Positions 55,390 to 64,000 of a DNA stretch of 64,000 bases are shown piece by piece. A program made the translations under genes and the position numbers. The notes under the pieces were generated by a model, which was not told the DNA's origin, did not search any database, and saw nothing but the letters and a program-made list of their open reading frames with translations. Each line of letters starts with the position of its first letter. Position 1 is the stretch's first letter. The DNA comes from Marinicella gelatinilytica (GTDB lineage Bacteria; Pseudomonadota; Gammaproteobacteria; Xanthomonadales; Marinicellaceae): contig NZ_JAPMLN010000015.1 in the NCBI RefSeq assembly GCF_026410405.1, positions 22,958-86,957 of the forward strand. Reading direction: 5' to 3'.

Positions 55390-56043
55390 TTATTTGGGCG
55401 CTTTGGTAAATCGCAGATAAGGCAATTTAATATCAATCTCACCAAATTTATCTTTGGCCTGCTCATCGTTCAAGTCTAAACCGACTATGACATCTTCACC
55501 GGGTCGCCAATCGGCCGGTGTGGCAAGCGGTTTGCCATCAGTGGCCTGAATGGCATCCAAAGCCCGAATAATTTCCGCAAAGTTGCGCCCCACAGACATC
55601 GGGTAAGACATGGTCAGACGAATTTTTTTATCCGGCCCAATAATGAACACTGTTCTCACCGTGGCGCTGTCAGCCGCAGTGCGACCATCGGGTAAAACTG
55701 ATTCAGCGGGTAACATGTCATATAATTTGGCCACCTGTAATGAAGTGTCGTCAATAATCGGGAAATCTGCCGGGGCACCGGCGAAGGCTTCAATATCACG
55801 CATCCATTTATGATGCTCTTCGACGCTGTCTACTGAAACACCCATGACTTTGGTGTTGCGTTTCTTGAATTCCGGCACCAGCCTGGCAACGGCACCAAAT
55901 TCAGTGGTACAAACGGGTGTAAAGTCCTTTGGGTGAGAAAATAAAATGGCATAATTGTCACCCACCCAATCGTGAAGGGTCAACTCACCTGCGGTGGAAT
56001 CAGTGGTAAAGTTCGGGGCAGTGTCATTAATACGAATGGTCAT
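55390..56043 (-). CDS. peroxiredoxin, 1-Cys (Prx6) type
   Basis: A 217-residue cytosolic peroxidase that reduces peroxides. The peroxidatic Cys45 lies in HPKDFTPVCTTEFG. The C-terminal region (IKLPYLRFTK) is typical of the Prx6 group, and no resolving Cys is seen. Alone on the minus strand, 75 bases before ackA-pta in gene order terms. Confidence 0.93.
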   Translation of the reverse strand: MTIRINDTAPNFTTDSTAGELTLHDWVGDNYAILFSHPKDFTPVCTTEFGAVARLVPEFKKRNTKVMGVSVDSVEEHHKWMRDIEAFAGAPADFPIIDDTSLQVAKLYDMLPAESVLPDGRTAADSATVRTVFIIGPDKKIRLTMSYPMSVGRNFAEIIRALDAIQATDGKPLATPADWRPGEDVIVGLDLNDEQAKDKFGEIDIKLPYLRFTKAPK

Positions 56044-56117
56044 AAATACTCCTTGGTTTAATTACTTTAATTAACAATTATACACTTTTTCTAACACTAT
56101 ATCAACAAAACTTAATG

Positions 56118-57302
56118 TTAAGAGAGCAATTTGTGGGCTTGCCTGGCAATTTCCAGTTCTTCTTTAGTGGGAATAACCAATACCTTGACCTTTGATGACG
56201 GTGTATTTATTTCTTGAATGGCTTCTGCGTTATGCGCATTTTTAGTTTCATCTAAATCAATACCCAAGAAATCCATGTCTGCACACACCAATGCGCGCAT
56301 CAAGCGGGAATTTTCGCCAATACCGGCGGTAAAGACAATGGCATCCAGACCATTCATAACAGCTGCATAGGCGCCGATGTATTTTTTAATGCGATAAGCA
56401 CTCATATCTAAGGCCAGCCGACAATCTGCATTACCTTGCTCAGCCTGTGCTTCAATGTCTCTTAAATCACGGAAGCCGGTCAATCCCAATAAGCCGCTTT
56501 CTTTATTTAAAAGCGTATTCACTTTATCCAGATCATAGCCGAGTTTATCCACCAAATGAAAAATAATGCCATGATCAATATCACCACTGCGCGAGCCCAT
56601 AATAAGACCGTTGGATGGCGTAAAACCCATGCTGTGATCGATGCTTTGACCGTCTTTAACCGCTGTCATGCTGCAACCATTGCCTAAATGTAGGGTAATA
56701 ATTTTCGATTTTCTAAGCGCCAAATACTTAATCGCCTGTTGTGATACATACTGATGACTCACCCCATGAAAACCATAGACTTGAATACCGTATTCTAAAT
56801 AGAGCTTTTTGGGGATGGCATATTGGTTGGCAATCTCCGGTATGGTTTGATGGAAAGCGGTATCAAACACCGCCACTTGCCGGGCCGCCGGAAACAGCTG
56901 CTCAGAGACCAAAATGCCTTCATAATTAGGCGGGTTGTGTAACGGTGCCAAATCAGCGAACGCTTGAATTTCCTGTTTCACCCGGTCAGTAATTAGGGTG
57001 GTTTCGGAAAACAACTGCCCGCCTTGTACCACACGATGGCCAACAGCAGTTATTTCGGACTTATCACCAATAACCCCGACCTCTTTATCCAGTAACAATT
57101 CAACGATTTTCTGTAAGCCTTGCTTATGATTCTCTATTGCCAGAGTTTCTTGGATATTTGCTGTCTCTGTTTTATAACTGAGTTGGCTATCCTGTCCACC
57201 GATACGATCTGCCATGCCTTTGCAAAGTAATTGTTCTGCCGGCATCTGTAATAACTGGAACTTGATGGATGAACTGCCGGAATTAATCACCAATATTTTC
57301 AT
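56118..57302 (-). CDS. ackA: acetate kinase
   Basis: A 394-residue enzyme converting acetate and ATP to acetyl phosphate and back, in the cytosol. Family signatures: the start ILVINSGSSSIKFQL, then GFHGVSHQYV, LGNGCSMTAV and FTAGIGENS near the ATP site. Its start overlaps the end of pta by 4 bases; the pair makes the Pta-AckA pathway between acetyl-CoA and acetate. Confidence 0.95.
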   Translation of the reverse strand: MKILVINSGSSSIKFQLLQMPAEQLLCKGMADRIGGQDSQLSYKTETANIQETLAIENHKQGLQKIVELLLDKEVGVIGDKSEITAVGHRVVQGGQLFSETTLITDRVKQEIQAFADLAPLHNPPNYEGILVSEQLFPAARQVAVFDTAFHQTIPEIANQYAIPKKLYLEYGIQVYGFHGVSHQYVSQQAIKYLALRKSKIITLHLGNGCSMTAVKDGQSIDHSMGFTPSNGLIMGSRSGDIDHGIIFHLVDKLGYDLDKVNTLLNKESGLLGLTGFRDLRDIEAQAEQGNADCRLALDMSAYRIKKYIGAYAAVMNGLDAIVFTAGIGENSRLMRALVCADMDFLGIDLDETKNAHNAEAIQEINTPSSKVKVLVIPTKEELEIARQAHKLLS

Positions 57303-59419
57303 ACTTGCGACCCATCTTCTTGGGCCTGAATGGCGGTGACTACGACGGTGTTAAAGACATCGTCCACAGTACAACCGCGGCTTAAATCATTCACCGGTTT
57401 TTTTAGACCTTGTAAAATCGGACCAATGGCCAGGGCTTTGGTTTCACGTTGTACCGCTTTATAGGTGTTGTTGCCGGTGTTTAAATCGGGGAAAATAAAG
57501 ACATTGGCCTGTCCGGCGATTTCAGATTCCGGCATTTTTAATTTCCCCACTTTAATATCAACCGCCGCATCATACTGAATCGGCCCCATGACTTTTAAAT
57601 CCGGACGTTTTTGTTTCACAATACCGGTGGCTTGCCGGACCCGCTCGACATCCTCGCCCACACCGGAAGCACCGGAAGAATACGATAACATGGCCACTTT
57701 CGGCTCAATATCAAAGGCTTTGGCAGTGGCGGCAGAAGATATGGCAATTTCCGCCAATTCTTCCGCCGTGGGATTCGGATTAATCGCACAGTCACCATAA
57801 ACCGAAACGCGGTCCTCTAACAGCATAAAAAATATCGATGACACCAGCTTGGTATCGGGTTTGGTTTTAATAAACTGAAACGCCGGCAGAATGGTGTGCT
57901 GGGTGGTATGGGCGGCACCGGACACCATACCATCGGCATGGCCTTTGTACACCATCATGGTACCGAAATAAGACACCCCTTCCATCAGATCTCGGGCAAT
58001 CGCCAAGTTGACGTTTTTATGCTTTCGCAATTCATACAAGGTCTCAGCATAATCATCAAATCGGTCGGATTGTTGTGGGTTTATCACCGTAAGATGATCG
58101 AGATTTAAATCGATTTCATTGAGCCTCAACTGCTCTTTAATTTTTTCTCGATGTCCTAATAAAGTTACCTTTACCACATCCAAATCAAGCAACCGCTTAG
58201 CGGCCATTAAAATTCGCGCATCGGTGCCTTCCGGTAAGACGATGTGTTTTTTGGCCAATTTAGCCTTCTTCAGCAAGTTATACTGAAACATTCTCGGCGT
58301 GATGCCTTTGCTTTTAAACGTAATTAAGCGATGCAGTAACTCATCGATCTGCACATACTGTTCAAAGTCATTAATCGAGGCAAGGATTTTATCGGTGTTC
58401 TCGGCGTAGATTTGCGACTTAATGGCACCAATGCGATTGGCCGTTGAAAATGTACCCGTTTGCACAGAAATAATCGGCACAATCTCAGAAAGACCCTCAA
58501 TCAGTTTAATAATGGAATCATCCGGCACCAAGCCACCGGTTAATACAATGCCTGAAATCGGCGGATAATTGGCCGACACATTGGCTTGTAACACACCCAA
58601 AATAACACCCGAACGATCGCCGGGCGTAATCACCAGTTCATGGTCTTGAATCAGCGGTAAATAATTACGCAGTTGCATGGCACCAACACTAAAGTGCCCG
58701 GCTCGGTTATTGATATAATCACCGCCAAAAAGAATCTCAGCGTCCAGTTCAGCAACAATTTCCTTAACCGATGGGTTGGCCAGCACCGGATTTAAAGGAA
58801 TGGCACTAACCATCACTGATTTGGGTAACTGTTGTTTTAATGCGCTCACCACCTCAGACAATTTATCGGAGGTGACCTTATTGGCAATGGCCGCCAATAC
58901 CTCGACACCTTTTTCCCGGAACGAATCGTGAGCCATATGTAAATGACCCGCCAATTGACTTAAGGAACGGTCTTGGGCATTGGCCAAAACAATCGCCGGC
59001 ACCCCTAGATTTTGGGCAATCAGTACATTAATATCAAACTCATTAATGGAGGCGGTGGCAGAAAAGCTGGTACCTTCCACCAGTATAAAATCAAAGCGTT
59101 CTTCCAGAACCTTGTAGTGTTCAATAATGCGCCGGATAAGCTCATCTTTTTTATCATCATTAAGTAACCGAACCACCTCACTGCGATGATAAGCAAACGC
59201 CTCATCAAACGCTAAATTGAGGTTAAAGTGACTGATGACCGTATGAATGTGGTTATCGGTTTTACCGGGCGCCAGATCATCAATGATGGGTCGGAAATAA
59301 CCGACCTTTGCCACCTTCCCTAACAGCGCCTGCATCAGCCCCAGCGATACAATGGATTTACCGCTGTTGGATTCAGTGGTGGCAATATAAACAGCTTTAT
59401 TGGTGGTTTTATGGGTCAT
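57299..59419 (-). CDS. pta: phosphate acetyltransferase
   Basis: A 706-residue bacterial-type Pta, close to the E. coli length of 714, exchanging CoA for phosphate on acetyl groups. The N-terminal P-loop domain opens with ATTESNSGKSIVSLGL, the DRTGG middle domain spans about residues 210-330, and the C-terminal PTA_PTB catalytic domain starts near 375 (VLPEGTDARILMAA) and has GMVSGAAHTT. First gene of the pta-ackA operon. Confidence 0.95.
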   Translation of the reverse strand: MTHKTTNKAVYIATTESNSGKSIVSLGLMQALLGKVAKVGYFRPIIDDLAPGKTDNHIHTVISHFNLNLAFDEAFAYHRSEVVRLLNDDKKDELIRRIIEHYKVLEERFDFILVEGTSFSATASINEFDINVLIAQNLGVPAIVLANAQDRSLSQLAGHLHMAHDSFREKGVEVLAAIANKVTSDKLSEVVSALKQQLPKSVMVSAIPLNPVLANPSVKEIVAELDAEILFGGDYINNRAGHFSVGAMQLRNYLPLIQDHELVITPGDRSGVILGVLQANVSANYPPISGIVLTGGLVPDDSIIKLIEGLSEIVPIISVQTGTFSTANRIGAIKSQIYAENTDKILASINDFEQYVQIDELLHRLITFKSKGITPRMFQYNLLKKAKLAKKHIVLPEGTDARILMAAKRLLDLDVVKVTLLGHREKIKEQLRLNEIDLNLDHLTVINPQQSDRFDDYAETLYELRKHKNVNLAIARDLMEGVSYFGTMMVYKGHADGMVSGAAHTTQHTILPAFQFIKTKPDTKLVSSIFFMLLEDRVSVYGDCAINPNPTAEELAEIAISSAATAKAFDIEPKVAMLSYSSGASGVGEDVERVRQATGIVKQKRPDLKVMGPIQYDAAVDIKVGKLKMPESEIAGQANVFIFPDLNTGNNTYKAVQRETKALAIGPILQGLKKPVNDLSRGCTVDDVFNTVVVTAIQAQEDGSQV

Positions 59420-59493
59420 AAAAAGAACTCAAATTTATTATTATCCTATTGTAACTAATTTTAAACTAAACGATTGACTGATTAGGTGGTTTC

Positions 59494-59739
59494 TTAATCG
59501 TTCTGACTGCAGAAGTCCCGATAGGCTTTCTCAGTATCCTCAAAACCATATTGCTCAGCCAACTCCCAGGGCCGTTCGCACTGTTCAGTCCGCGGACACC
59601 AGCTGTAACCGGCTGAAGCAATACAGCCATGAGCATCACGATCACTGCCGGGCATCTCGCCACCATCAGCTGTTGATTCTTGTGAACAAGCACTGATAAA
59701 AGAAAAGGATAAAAGCAGAAGTAGCGTGGTTGTCTTCAT
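59494..59739 (-). CDS. small Cys-rich lipoprotein
   Basis: An 81-residue lipoprotein with a signal peptide ending SFISAC. The mature part has four Cys in a conserved pattern (CIASAGYSWCPRTEQCERPWE and a last Cys near the end), seen in other proteobacterial lipoproteins. I take ATG 59739; a GTG at 59754 overlaps the upstream gene. The role is unknown. It follows the 59747-60064 gene. Confidence 0.68.
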   Translation of the reverse strand: MKTTTLLLLLSFSFISACSQESTADGGEMPGSDRDAHGCIASAGYSWCPRTEQCERPWELAEQYGFEDTEKAYRDFCSQND

Positions 59740-59746
59740 GGGTTTA

Positions 59747-60064
59747 TTATTCACGGTCTTTCCCCCACTTCATGGCAATGCCATAAGCAAGTGTCGAAAC
59801 CATCACCCCCCAGAAAGTTAACAGTAAAACCTGAGACCAAAATTCCAATGTAGCCATTTGAAACTGTAGGTTTTCCATAAACCCTAAAGTTTTACCACGA
59901 GATTGCATGAGTTCACTCAGTTCTTGATGGGACATTTGATCCATCATTTCCGATTCAATCCCAGGTGAATAAACGATATTTTGGGTTGTGTAAACAATGA
60001 GCAAACCAAACACAATAATAAAAAGGATGGTTACACTCATAAAAAAGACGATAAAACGATTCAT
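59747..60064 (-). CDS. small membrane protein, unknown
   Basis: A 105-residue protein with two hydrophobic segments (about 5-25 and 75-96) and a central acidic region of about 50 residues (EMMDQMSHQELSELMQS). Family not recognised. Its stop (59747-59749) lies 7 bases before the lipoprotein ATG, so the two are likely one unit. Confidence 0.62.
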   Translation of the reverse strand: MNRFIVFFMSVTILFIIVFGLLIVYTTQNIVYSPGIESEMMDQMSHQELSELMQSRGKTLGFMENLQFQMATLEFWSQVLLLTFWGVMVSTLAYGIAMKWGKDRE

Positions 60065-60124
60065 TTTTTAAGTTAAATTTAATTTCAGCTATTATGGCCT
60101 GGGATGATTTATGTAAAACAACAA

Positions 60125-60233
60125 TCACTTCCTTTCAGACCAGTCATTAGGCCGTCTGCGATAATGAGCAACGAAAAGTATTTGGATACCACCATTAAGT
60201 GCTCTAATGCCGCTTGCGGACGGAGCCGGTGGT
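60125..60233 (-). pseudogene. remnant of a RelE/ParE-type toxin
   Basis: Downstream of the orphan antitoxin, one minus-strand frame ends in FVAHYRRRPNDWSERK before a TGA at 60127-60125. This looks like the last 25 or so residues of a RelE/ParE toxin (usual end: VAH.RR.P.YW). The frame is open through the antitoxin end, but the 60 or so N-terminal residues of a toxin are missing. A decayed toxin is the best reading. Confidence 0.6.
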
Positions 60234-60458
60234 TCATTTCAGATGGCTTTGAATTCGATGCTCAAGTTCTTCGGCGGTGATGAGCTTCACGGCTCCTTGA
60301 TCAATTTGCTTGGCTCGACGCTCAACTTCTTCAACCCAAAGCAACTCATGCTCTTTATCGCTGATTTCTTCCAAACTTTCTAATAATAAACAGGCGAGTT
60401 TAGCCCGTTCATCAACAGATAAATGTAGCACTTTATTTTTAATCTTAGTCGGTTCCAT
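60234..60458 (-). CDS. addiction-module antitoxin (orphan)
   Basis: A 74-residue protein typical of the small putative addiction-module component family (LSVDERAKLACLLLESLEE; WVEEVERRAKQIDQG). In such pairs the antitoxin gene precedes a RelE/ParE-like toxin. Only the toxin end remains here, so this antitoxin is orphaned, possibly protecting against toxins coming from outside or left over. Confidence 0.82.
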   Translation of the reverse strand: MEPTKIKNKVLHLSVDERAKLACLLLESLEEISDKEHELLWVEEVERRAKQIDQGAVKLITAEELEHRIQSHLK

Positions 60459-60559
60459 TCATAAATATTAGCATTGTGCTTTCGAGACAGCCACAAAAAA
60501 TTAATATCTCCCTCGATTACAATAGAATAATCACCTTAATAATAAAGATTGAAATTTAT

Positions 60560-61090
60560 TCATGTAGGGTAAACAACCCGCTTATTATCCGTGATTTTCG
60601 CACCGCTGGTTAAGGTTGCCGGATTGACTTTATCTTGCCCCATCAGATGAAATACCTGCTCTCCTCGGGCCAACAAATAATCAGCCACAATCCGCCGATG
60701 ACAGCGCCACCAGACCGCTTCTGAACACATTATCGCGCATACCTGTTTGTGGCCTTGTTTGATTAATTCGGCCAAGCCGCTTTGAAAATCATCAGATAAC
60801 GCGTAATCCGCATAATTATGAAAGCTTTGGTTGTTCCAAAAACCATTGACATCATCGGCGACTTCTTTACTTTTATGGCGCAACCCACCCAACTCAGGTA
60901 TTAATTTATAACCAATACCAAACGGTGCCAAATTATCAGGCAAGACATCTTCATTGTATTGTGGATTGGTGCGGGACTTTGGGATGGTGCGAATATCAAT
61001 CACCCGTTCTACGTCAGCCGTCTGCAGCAAAGCCACAAACTCATTAATTGTCCGCGTGGAATGACCAATGGTATAAAACGGATATGGCAT
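60560..61090 (-). CDS. DUF488 family protein
   Basis: A 176-residue protein of DUF488. Family marks: TIGHSTRTINEFVALLQ at the start, DIRTIPKSRTNPQYN, and a later CSEAVWWRCHRRIVADYL with conserved Cys and His residues. The activity is unknown; a nucleic-acid or nucleotide enzyme is a guess. The HVA1-like gene lies 3 bases upstream in the same direction, so the two are an operon. Confidence 0.88.
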   Translation of the reverse strand: MPYPFYTIGHSTRTINEFVALLQTADVERVIDIRTIPKSRTNPQYNEDVLPDNLAPFGIGYKLIPELGGLRHKSKEVADDVNGFWNNQSFHNYADYALSDDFQSGLAELIKQGHKQVCAIMCSEAVWWRCHRRIVADYLLARGEQVFHLMGQDKVNPATLTSGAKITDNKRVVYPT

Positions 61091-61093
61091 GTA

Positions 61094-61312
61094 TTACTGG
61101 TTCGGCGTTTTTCTTAATGCACTGCCTTTGTGGGCGGCGATGTGATCCGTTTTATCGCTTTTGATTTCATATTGCGGCTCATCTTCTGAGGCACGGTGGG
61201 TATGGCCTTTGTAGTCAAAATCTTGGGTGTGAACCTGACATATAGTACCACCAACCCGACCTGCTTCTGAGTTCCAGGTAACATGATCACCAACTTTATA
61301 TTTTTTTGACAT
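61094..61312 (-). CDS. HVA1/DUF2945 TUDOR-domain small protein
   Basis: A 72-residue protein with the family core YKVGDHVTWNSEAGRVGGTI at the start, then YEIKSDKTDHIAAHKGSALRK. This is the DUF2945 ('hypervirulence-associated' TUDOR-like) family of unknown role. It is the first gene of a pair with DUF488 and diverges from umuDC with 258 bases between. Confidence 0.88.
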   Translation of the reverse strand: MSKKYKVGDHVTWNSEAGRVGGTICQVHTQDFDYKGHTHRASEDEPQYEIKSDKTDHIAAHKGSALRKTPNQ

Positions 61313-61570
61313 AAGATATTGACTCCATTAAATAAAATACAATTATTTTAACTAAAAATACGTAAGCATCTGTTATATAAGCTTTAAATTTTTATTAAAA
61401 CCGAAACAAACTAATGGATTTTATAGGCACTCTATTCTGTTATTAGTGATGCCGCCATCAGTCCATCAATAACTTTTTTAGAAACAAGCTTTTTCTGTAC
61501 AACGGCATTTTTTTGTTTTATTGTTATCGGTCTGATTCAGAACAAACCCCAAACACCAAGAGATAAGCGA

Positions 61571-61990
61571 ATGAGTAGAGTAAGCATTATTAAACCGGCC
61601 ATGTCGCATAGGGAAATGCCTTATTACGAGGCCAAAATTCCGGCAGGTTTTGCCTCACCAGCCACCGAATACCTGGGCGATACCCTGGATTTAAATGATT
61701 ATCTAATTGCCAATAACACCGCCACTTTTTTTGCTAAGGTGGAAGGTGATTCGATGATTGGCGCCGGTATTTTTGAAGGCGATTTGATTGTTATTGATCG
61801 ATCACTGGATCCCAAACATAATAATATTGTGGTGGCGGTGATTGATAATGACTTTACCGTGAAACGCTTGTGGCTGAAAGACAAGATCGAATTGCGTCCG
61901 GAAAACCCGGACTACAAACCCATTACTTTACGCGGTGAAGTGGATATGCGCATTTGGGGCGTGGTCACGGCGGTGGTTCGCAAATTTTGA
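61571..61990 (+). CDS. umuD: UmuD, autoproteolytic subunit of DNA polymerase V
   Basis: A 139-residue LexA-like protein that, after RecA-stimulated self-cleavage, forms part of Pol V. The cleavage site is Ala25-Gly26 (PAGFAS). The active residues are Ser61 (VEGDSMIGAG) and Lys98 (FTVKRLW), one position after E. coli (Ser60, Lys97). umuC starts 24 bases after the stop. No canonical LexA box (CTGT-N8-ACAG) is seen upstream. Confidence 0.95.
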   Translation: MSRVSIIKPAMSHREMPYYEAKIPAGFASPATEYLGDTLDLNDYLIANNTATFFAKVEGDSMIGAGIFEGDLIVIDRSLDPKHNNIVVAVIDNDFTVKRLWLKDKIELRPENPDYKPITLRGEVDMRIWGVVTAVVRKF

Positions 61991-62014
61991 TAATTCGGTG
62001 ATTACAATAAAGTC

Positions 62015-63277
62015 ATGATTGCACTCTGTGATGTTAATAATTTCTATGTCTCCTGCGAACGGGTATTTAATCCGGCGCTGGAGAATAAACCCGTTATTGT
62101 CTTGTCGAACAACGACGGTTGTGCCGTGGCACGATCTAATGAAGTGAAAAACCTGGGCGTTAAAATGGGCGCACCTTTACATCAAATTCAGGATTTAGTT
62201 AAACAGCATAACATCGCGGTATTTTCCTCCAACTATGTACTGTATGGCGATATGTCGCAGCGGGTCGCTGATATCGTCGAGCAATACAGTGACCAAACCG
62301 AAATTTACAGTATTGATGAATTATTTATTAAATTTCAGGGTTTTGAGCACCTTAACCTGACCCGGCATTGCCAAAAAATGGTGAAACAGATTCACCAATG
62401 GCTGGGCTTACCGGTGTGCGTCGGCCTGGCGCCATCAAAGACCCTGGCTAAGGTGGCCAATCATTATGCCAAAAAACTCAATATCGATGGCCGTGTCCTC
62501 AACCTGTCTCACGAGTATTACATCAAGCAAGCCCTGGAACACCTGCCGGTCAATGAACTATGGGGTGTCGGTCGCCGCCTGTCCGAACAATTACGTCAAA
62601 TGGGCATTGACACTGCTTTAGAGCTGAGAAATGCCGACATTAAAACCATGCGCAAGCGCTTTTCGGTGGTGATGGAGCGCACCATTTTAGAACTGCGCGG
62701 CATTTCCTGTATTGATTTTGATGCCGATCCTGACAAGAAAAAGCAGCTGATTTGCACCCGCTCTTTTGCCAACAAATCTTCTGATTTTGAGTTAATTAAA
62801 CAGGCTGTTGCTTATCACGTCACCCGTGCCTGCGTCAGCCTGCGTCAACAAGAATCCGTGGCACAATGCTTAACCGTATTTATTAAAACCAACCGCTTTT
62901 GCCCAAATGATCGACAGTATTCAAACTCCATCACCATTCAACTGCCCCAGGCCAGTGATTTTACCGGTCATTTTTTAACCGCTGCCAGTCACGCTTTGAA
63001 AAAAATCTACAAACCGGGCTACCTGTATAAAAAAGCCGGCATTATGCTCACCAACTTATCGGACAAAGGCGCGCTGCAAACCGACTTATTCAGCCCCGAT
63101 ATCAACAGCCCGAAAAACAGCCAACTGATGCGCACCTTAGATGACATCAATGAACGCTTTGGTAAAGGTAAATTAAGAAGCGCCCGGGAAGGCTTTACCC
63201 AACAATGGGCCATGAAGTCCGAGCGAAAATCCAAAGAGTTTACCACCCGTTGGGATAATCTGTTGAATATACGCTAA
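62015..63277 (+). CDS. umuC: UmuC, catalytic subunit of DNA polymerase V
   Basis: A 420-residue Y-family translesion polymerase. Catalytic residues: Asp6 ([11 protein letters not shown]) and Asp101-Glu102 in YSIDELF (a variation on the usual SIDEAF). The helix-hairpin-helix and little-finger regions follow ([21 protein letters not shown]), and the C-terminal DUF4113-like part is present. Pol V copies over DNA lesions with errors. Co-transcribed with umuD. Confidence 0.95.
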   Translation: MIALCDVNNFYVSCERVFNPALENKPVIVLSNNDGCAVARSNEVKNLGVKMGAPLHQIQDLVKQHNIAVFSSNYVLYGDMSQRVADIVEQYSDQTEIYSIDELFIKFQGFEHLNLTRHCQKMVKQIHQWLGLPVCVGLAPSKTLAKVANHYAKKLNIDGRVLNLSHEYYIKQALEHLPVNELWGVGRRLSEQLRQMGIDTALELRNADIKTMRKRFSVVMERTILELRGISCIDFDADPDKKKQLICTRSFANKSSDFELIKQAVAYHVTRACVSLRQQESVAQCLTVFIKTNRFCPNDRQYSNSITIQLPQASDFTGHFLTAASHALKKIYKPGYLYKKAGIMLTNLSDKGALQTDLFSPDINSPKNSQLMRTLDDINERFGKGKLRSAREGFTQQWAMKSERKSKEFTTRWDNLLNIR

Positions 63278-63745
63278 TCACTCTTGAGTAGGTTCAGGGT
63301 TTTTTCGGGTGCTTTTTGGTTTGAGCTTGCCGTTAATGTCGTTCAAAGCTAAATTGAATTTCTCCAGTAACTGCTCTTTTTTCGCCGGATCAACGTATTT
63401 GGACTCAAACACATCCTGGGTTTTTTGCAGGATATCGTTTAACTTCTTGTCTTTATAATCAAGCGGCTCGTAGATATCTTTGTCCGCCTCATCAAACAGA
63501 CCAATCCATTTTTCTGACAACCTACCGTAGCTAAGTACCCGATAGAGATAGCGTCCCGGATTCTTCTGATGCCGAATCAAGCCCCAAATACCGGCACCCA
63601 AACACACCGGTAGCAGCACCAAATCCCGGAAACCATCAACAATGAGTTTTAACTGCAATACCACGGTGTCATGAATCACTTCATTGCGCTGATGATTGGA
63701 CGTATTTTTAGATTCGATTTGTTTAGATTTGACTTGTTCGGCCAT
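63278..63745 (-). CDS. membrane-associated protein, unknown
   Basis: A 155-residue protein. I prefer ATG 63745 (MAEQVKSK) over the upstream ATG 63808, because the added 21 residues look unlike the rest. It has a hydrophobic stretch (about 41-62, VLLPVCLGAGIWGLI) and a charged C-terminus (GKLKPKSTRKNPEP). Family not recognised. Its stop abuts the umuC stop in the convergent direction. Confidence 0.65.
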   Translation of the reverse strand: MAEQVKSKQIESKNTSNHQRNEVIHDTVVLQLKLIVDGFRDLVLLPVCLGAGIWGLIRHQKNPGRYLYRVLSYGRLSEKWIGLFDEADKDIYEPLDYKDKKLNDILQKTQDVFESKYVDPAKKEQLLEKFNLALNDINGKLKPKSTRKNPEPTQE

Positions 63746-64000
63746 AATGAGGTACCTGCAGGGAACCCCAACATTATAAACCCAAAACATGGCAGCCACA
63801 TGCGACAAAAGTCATTGTTTTCAATATACCAATTTCATGACAGAAGTTTTGTTATGCTTAACCCGTGGTGCATTTAGGCGATCTTGATTTTTAGGTTGTT
63901 AATATTCCTGTTTTCCAAATAATTTATCCATTGAATTATGGTCAGTGCAGTGATTTTTGCCATGATTCTGGTGGCGAACCCTTTAAATGTTTTTGCATAG

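Noticed and set aside
61440..61570. Possible LexA box before umuD (CTGTACAACGGCATTT)
   Set aside because: Only the left CTGT half matches; the right ACAG half is missing.
63938..64000. 20-residue hydrophobic frame at the window end
   Set aside because: Too short and without context; could be noise.

Overview
The window looks like a chromosomal segment of a free-living, probably marine or aquatic gammaproteobacterium. It is moderately AT-rich and carries single-copy housekeeping genes of gammaproteobacterial type: dksA, prfB with its programmed frameshift, lysS, yidD, ppnN, ackA-pta, frmA-frmB and umuDC. Several secreted proteins have features I associate with Marinicella and relatives: a C-terminal DGFE tail, an IPTL-CTERM sorting tail, and a C-terminal 'GEGF...VTWFTY' module. 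The genus is an inference; no rRNA or tRNA gene was seen.

Layout. 1-1962: 3' end of an Ig-like/DUF11 surface protein, closed by a strong terminator. 2103-6585: acetoacetate-CoA ligase, a WYL regulator and a short DUF748/AsmA-like protein in one tight operon. 6582-10379: ppnN (minus), then a DUF3301 gene and an ABC exporter. 10374-14448: a minus-strand operon dksA-prfB-lysS-PilZ-lysE. 14596-16820: yidD and a DUF885 lipoprotein. 16916-23116: an iron module, with a FecA-like TonB receptor convergent to an FbpABC ferric ABC transporter and a Fur-box-like site before each. 23238-25118: a frameshifted small gene, a MipA/OmpV barrel and a glutathione peroxidase. 25559-34933: one gene of 9.4 kb for a 3124-residue DUF11-repeat surface protein.

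35215-41421: a cation efflux protein, the glutathione-dependent formaldehyde pathway (frmA-frmB), an NhaC antiporter, a YqfB-type ASCH protein and an MFS carrier. 41503-46114: accessory-looking stretch with an alpha/beta hydrolase, DUF1287, two small membrane proteins, and two BrnT/BrnA-like toxin-antitoxin pairs on either side of a uracil-DNA glycosylase-like gene. 46128-51752: TspO, PutP, a CynX-like MFS and small proteins. 51837-55292: a secreted beta-propeller protein divergent from a CadC-like transmembrane regulator. 55390-59419: 1-Cys peroxiredoxin and ackA-pta. 59494-61312: small proteins, including an orphan antitoxin followed by the remnant of its toxin. 61571-63277: umuDC.

Most of the window is ordinary metabolism and transport. 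The parts that most deserve attention are the giant protein with its alternating two-type repeat plan, the paired TA operons with apparently leaderless promoters, the DksA with a CxxT/CxxA pattern in place of the zinc finger, the decayed toxin, the frameshifted gene, and a dispersed palindrome present in two distant copies. I did not find a convincing multi-gene system of wholly new type.
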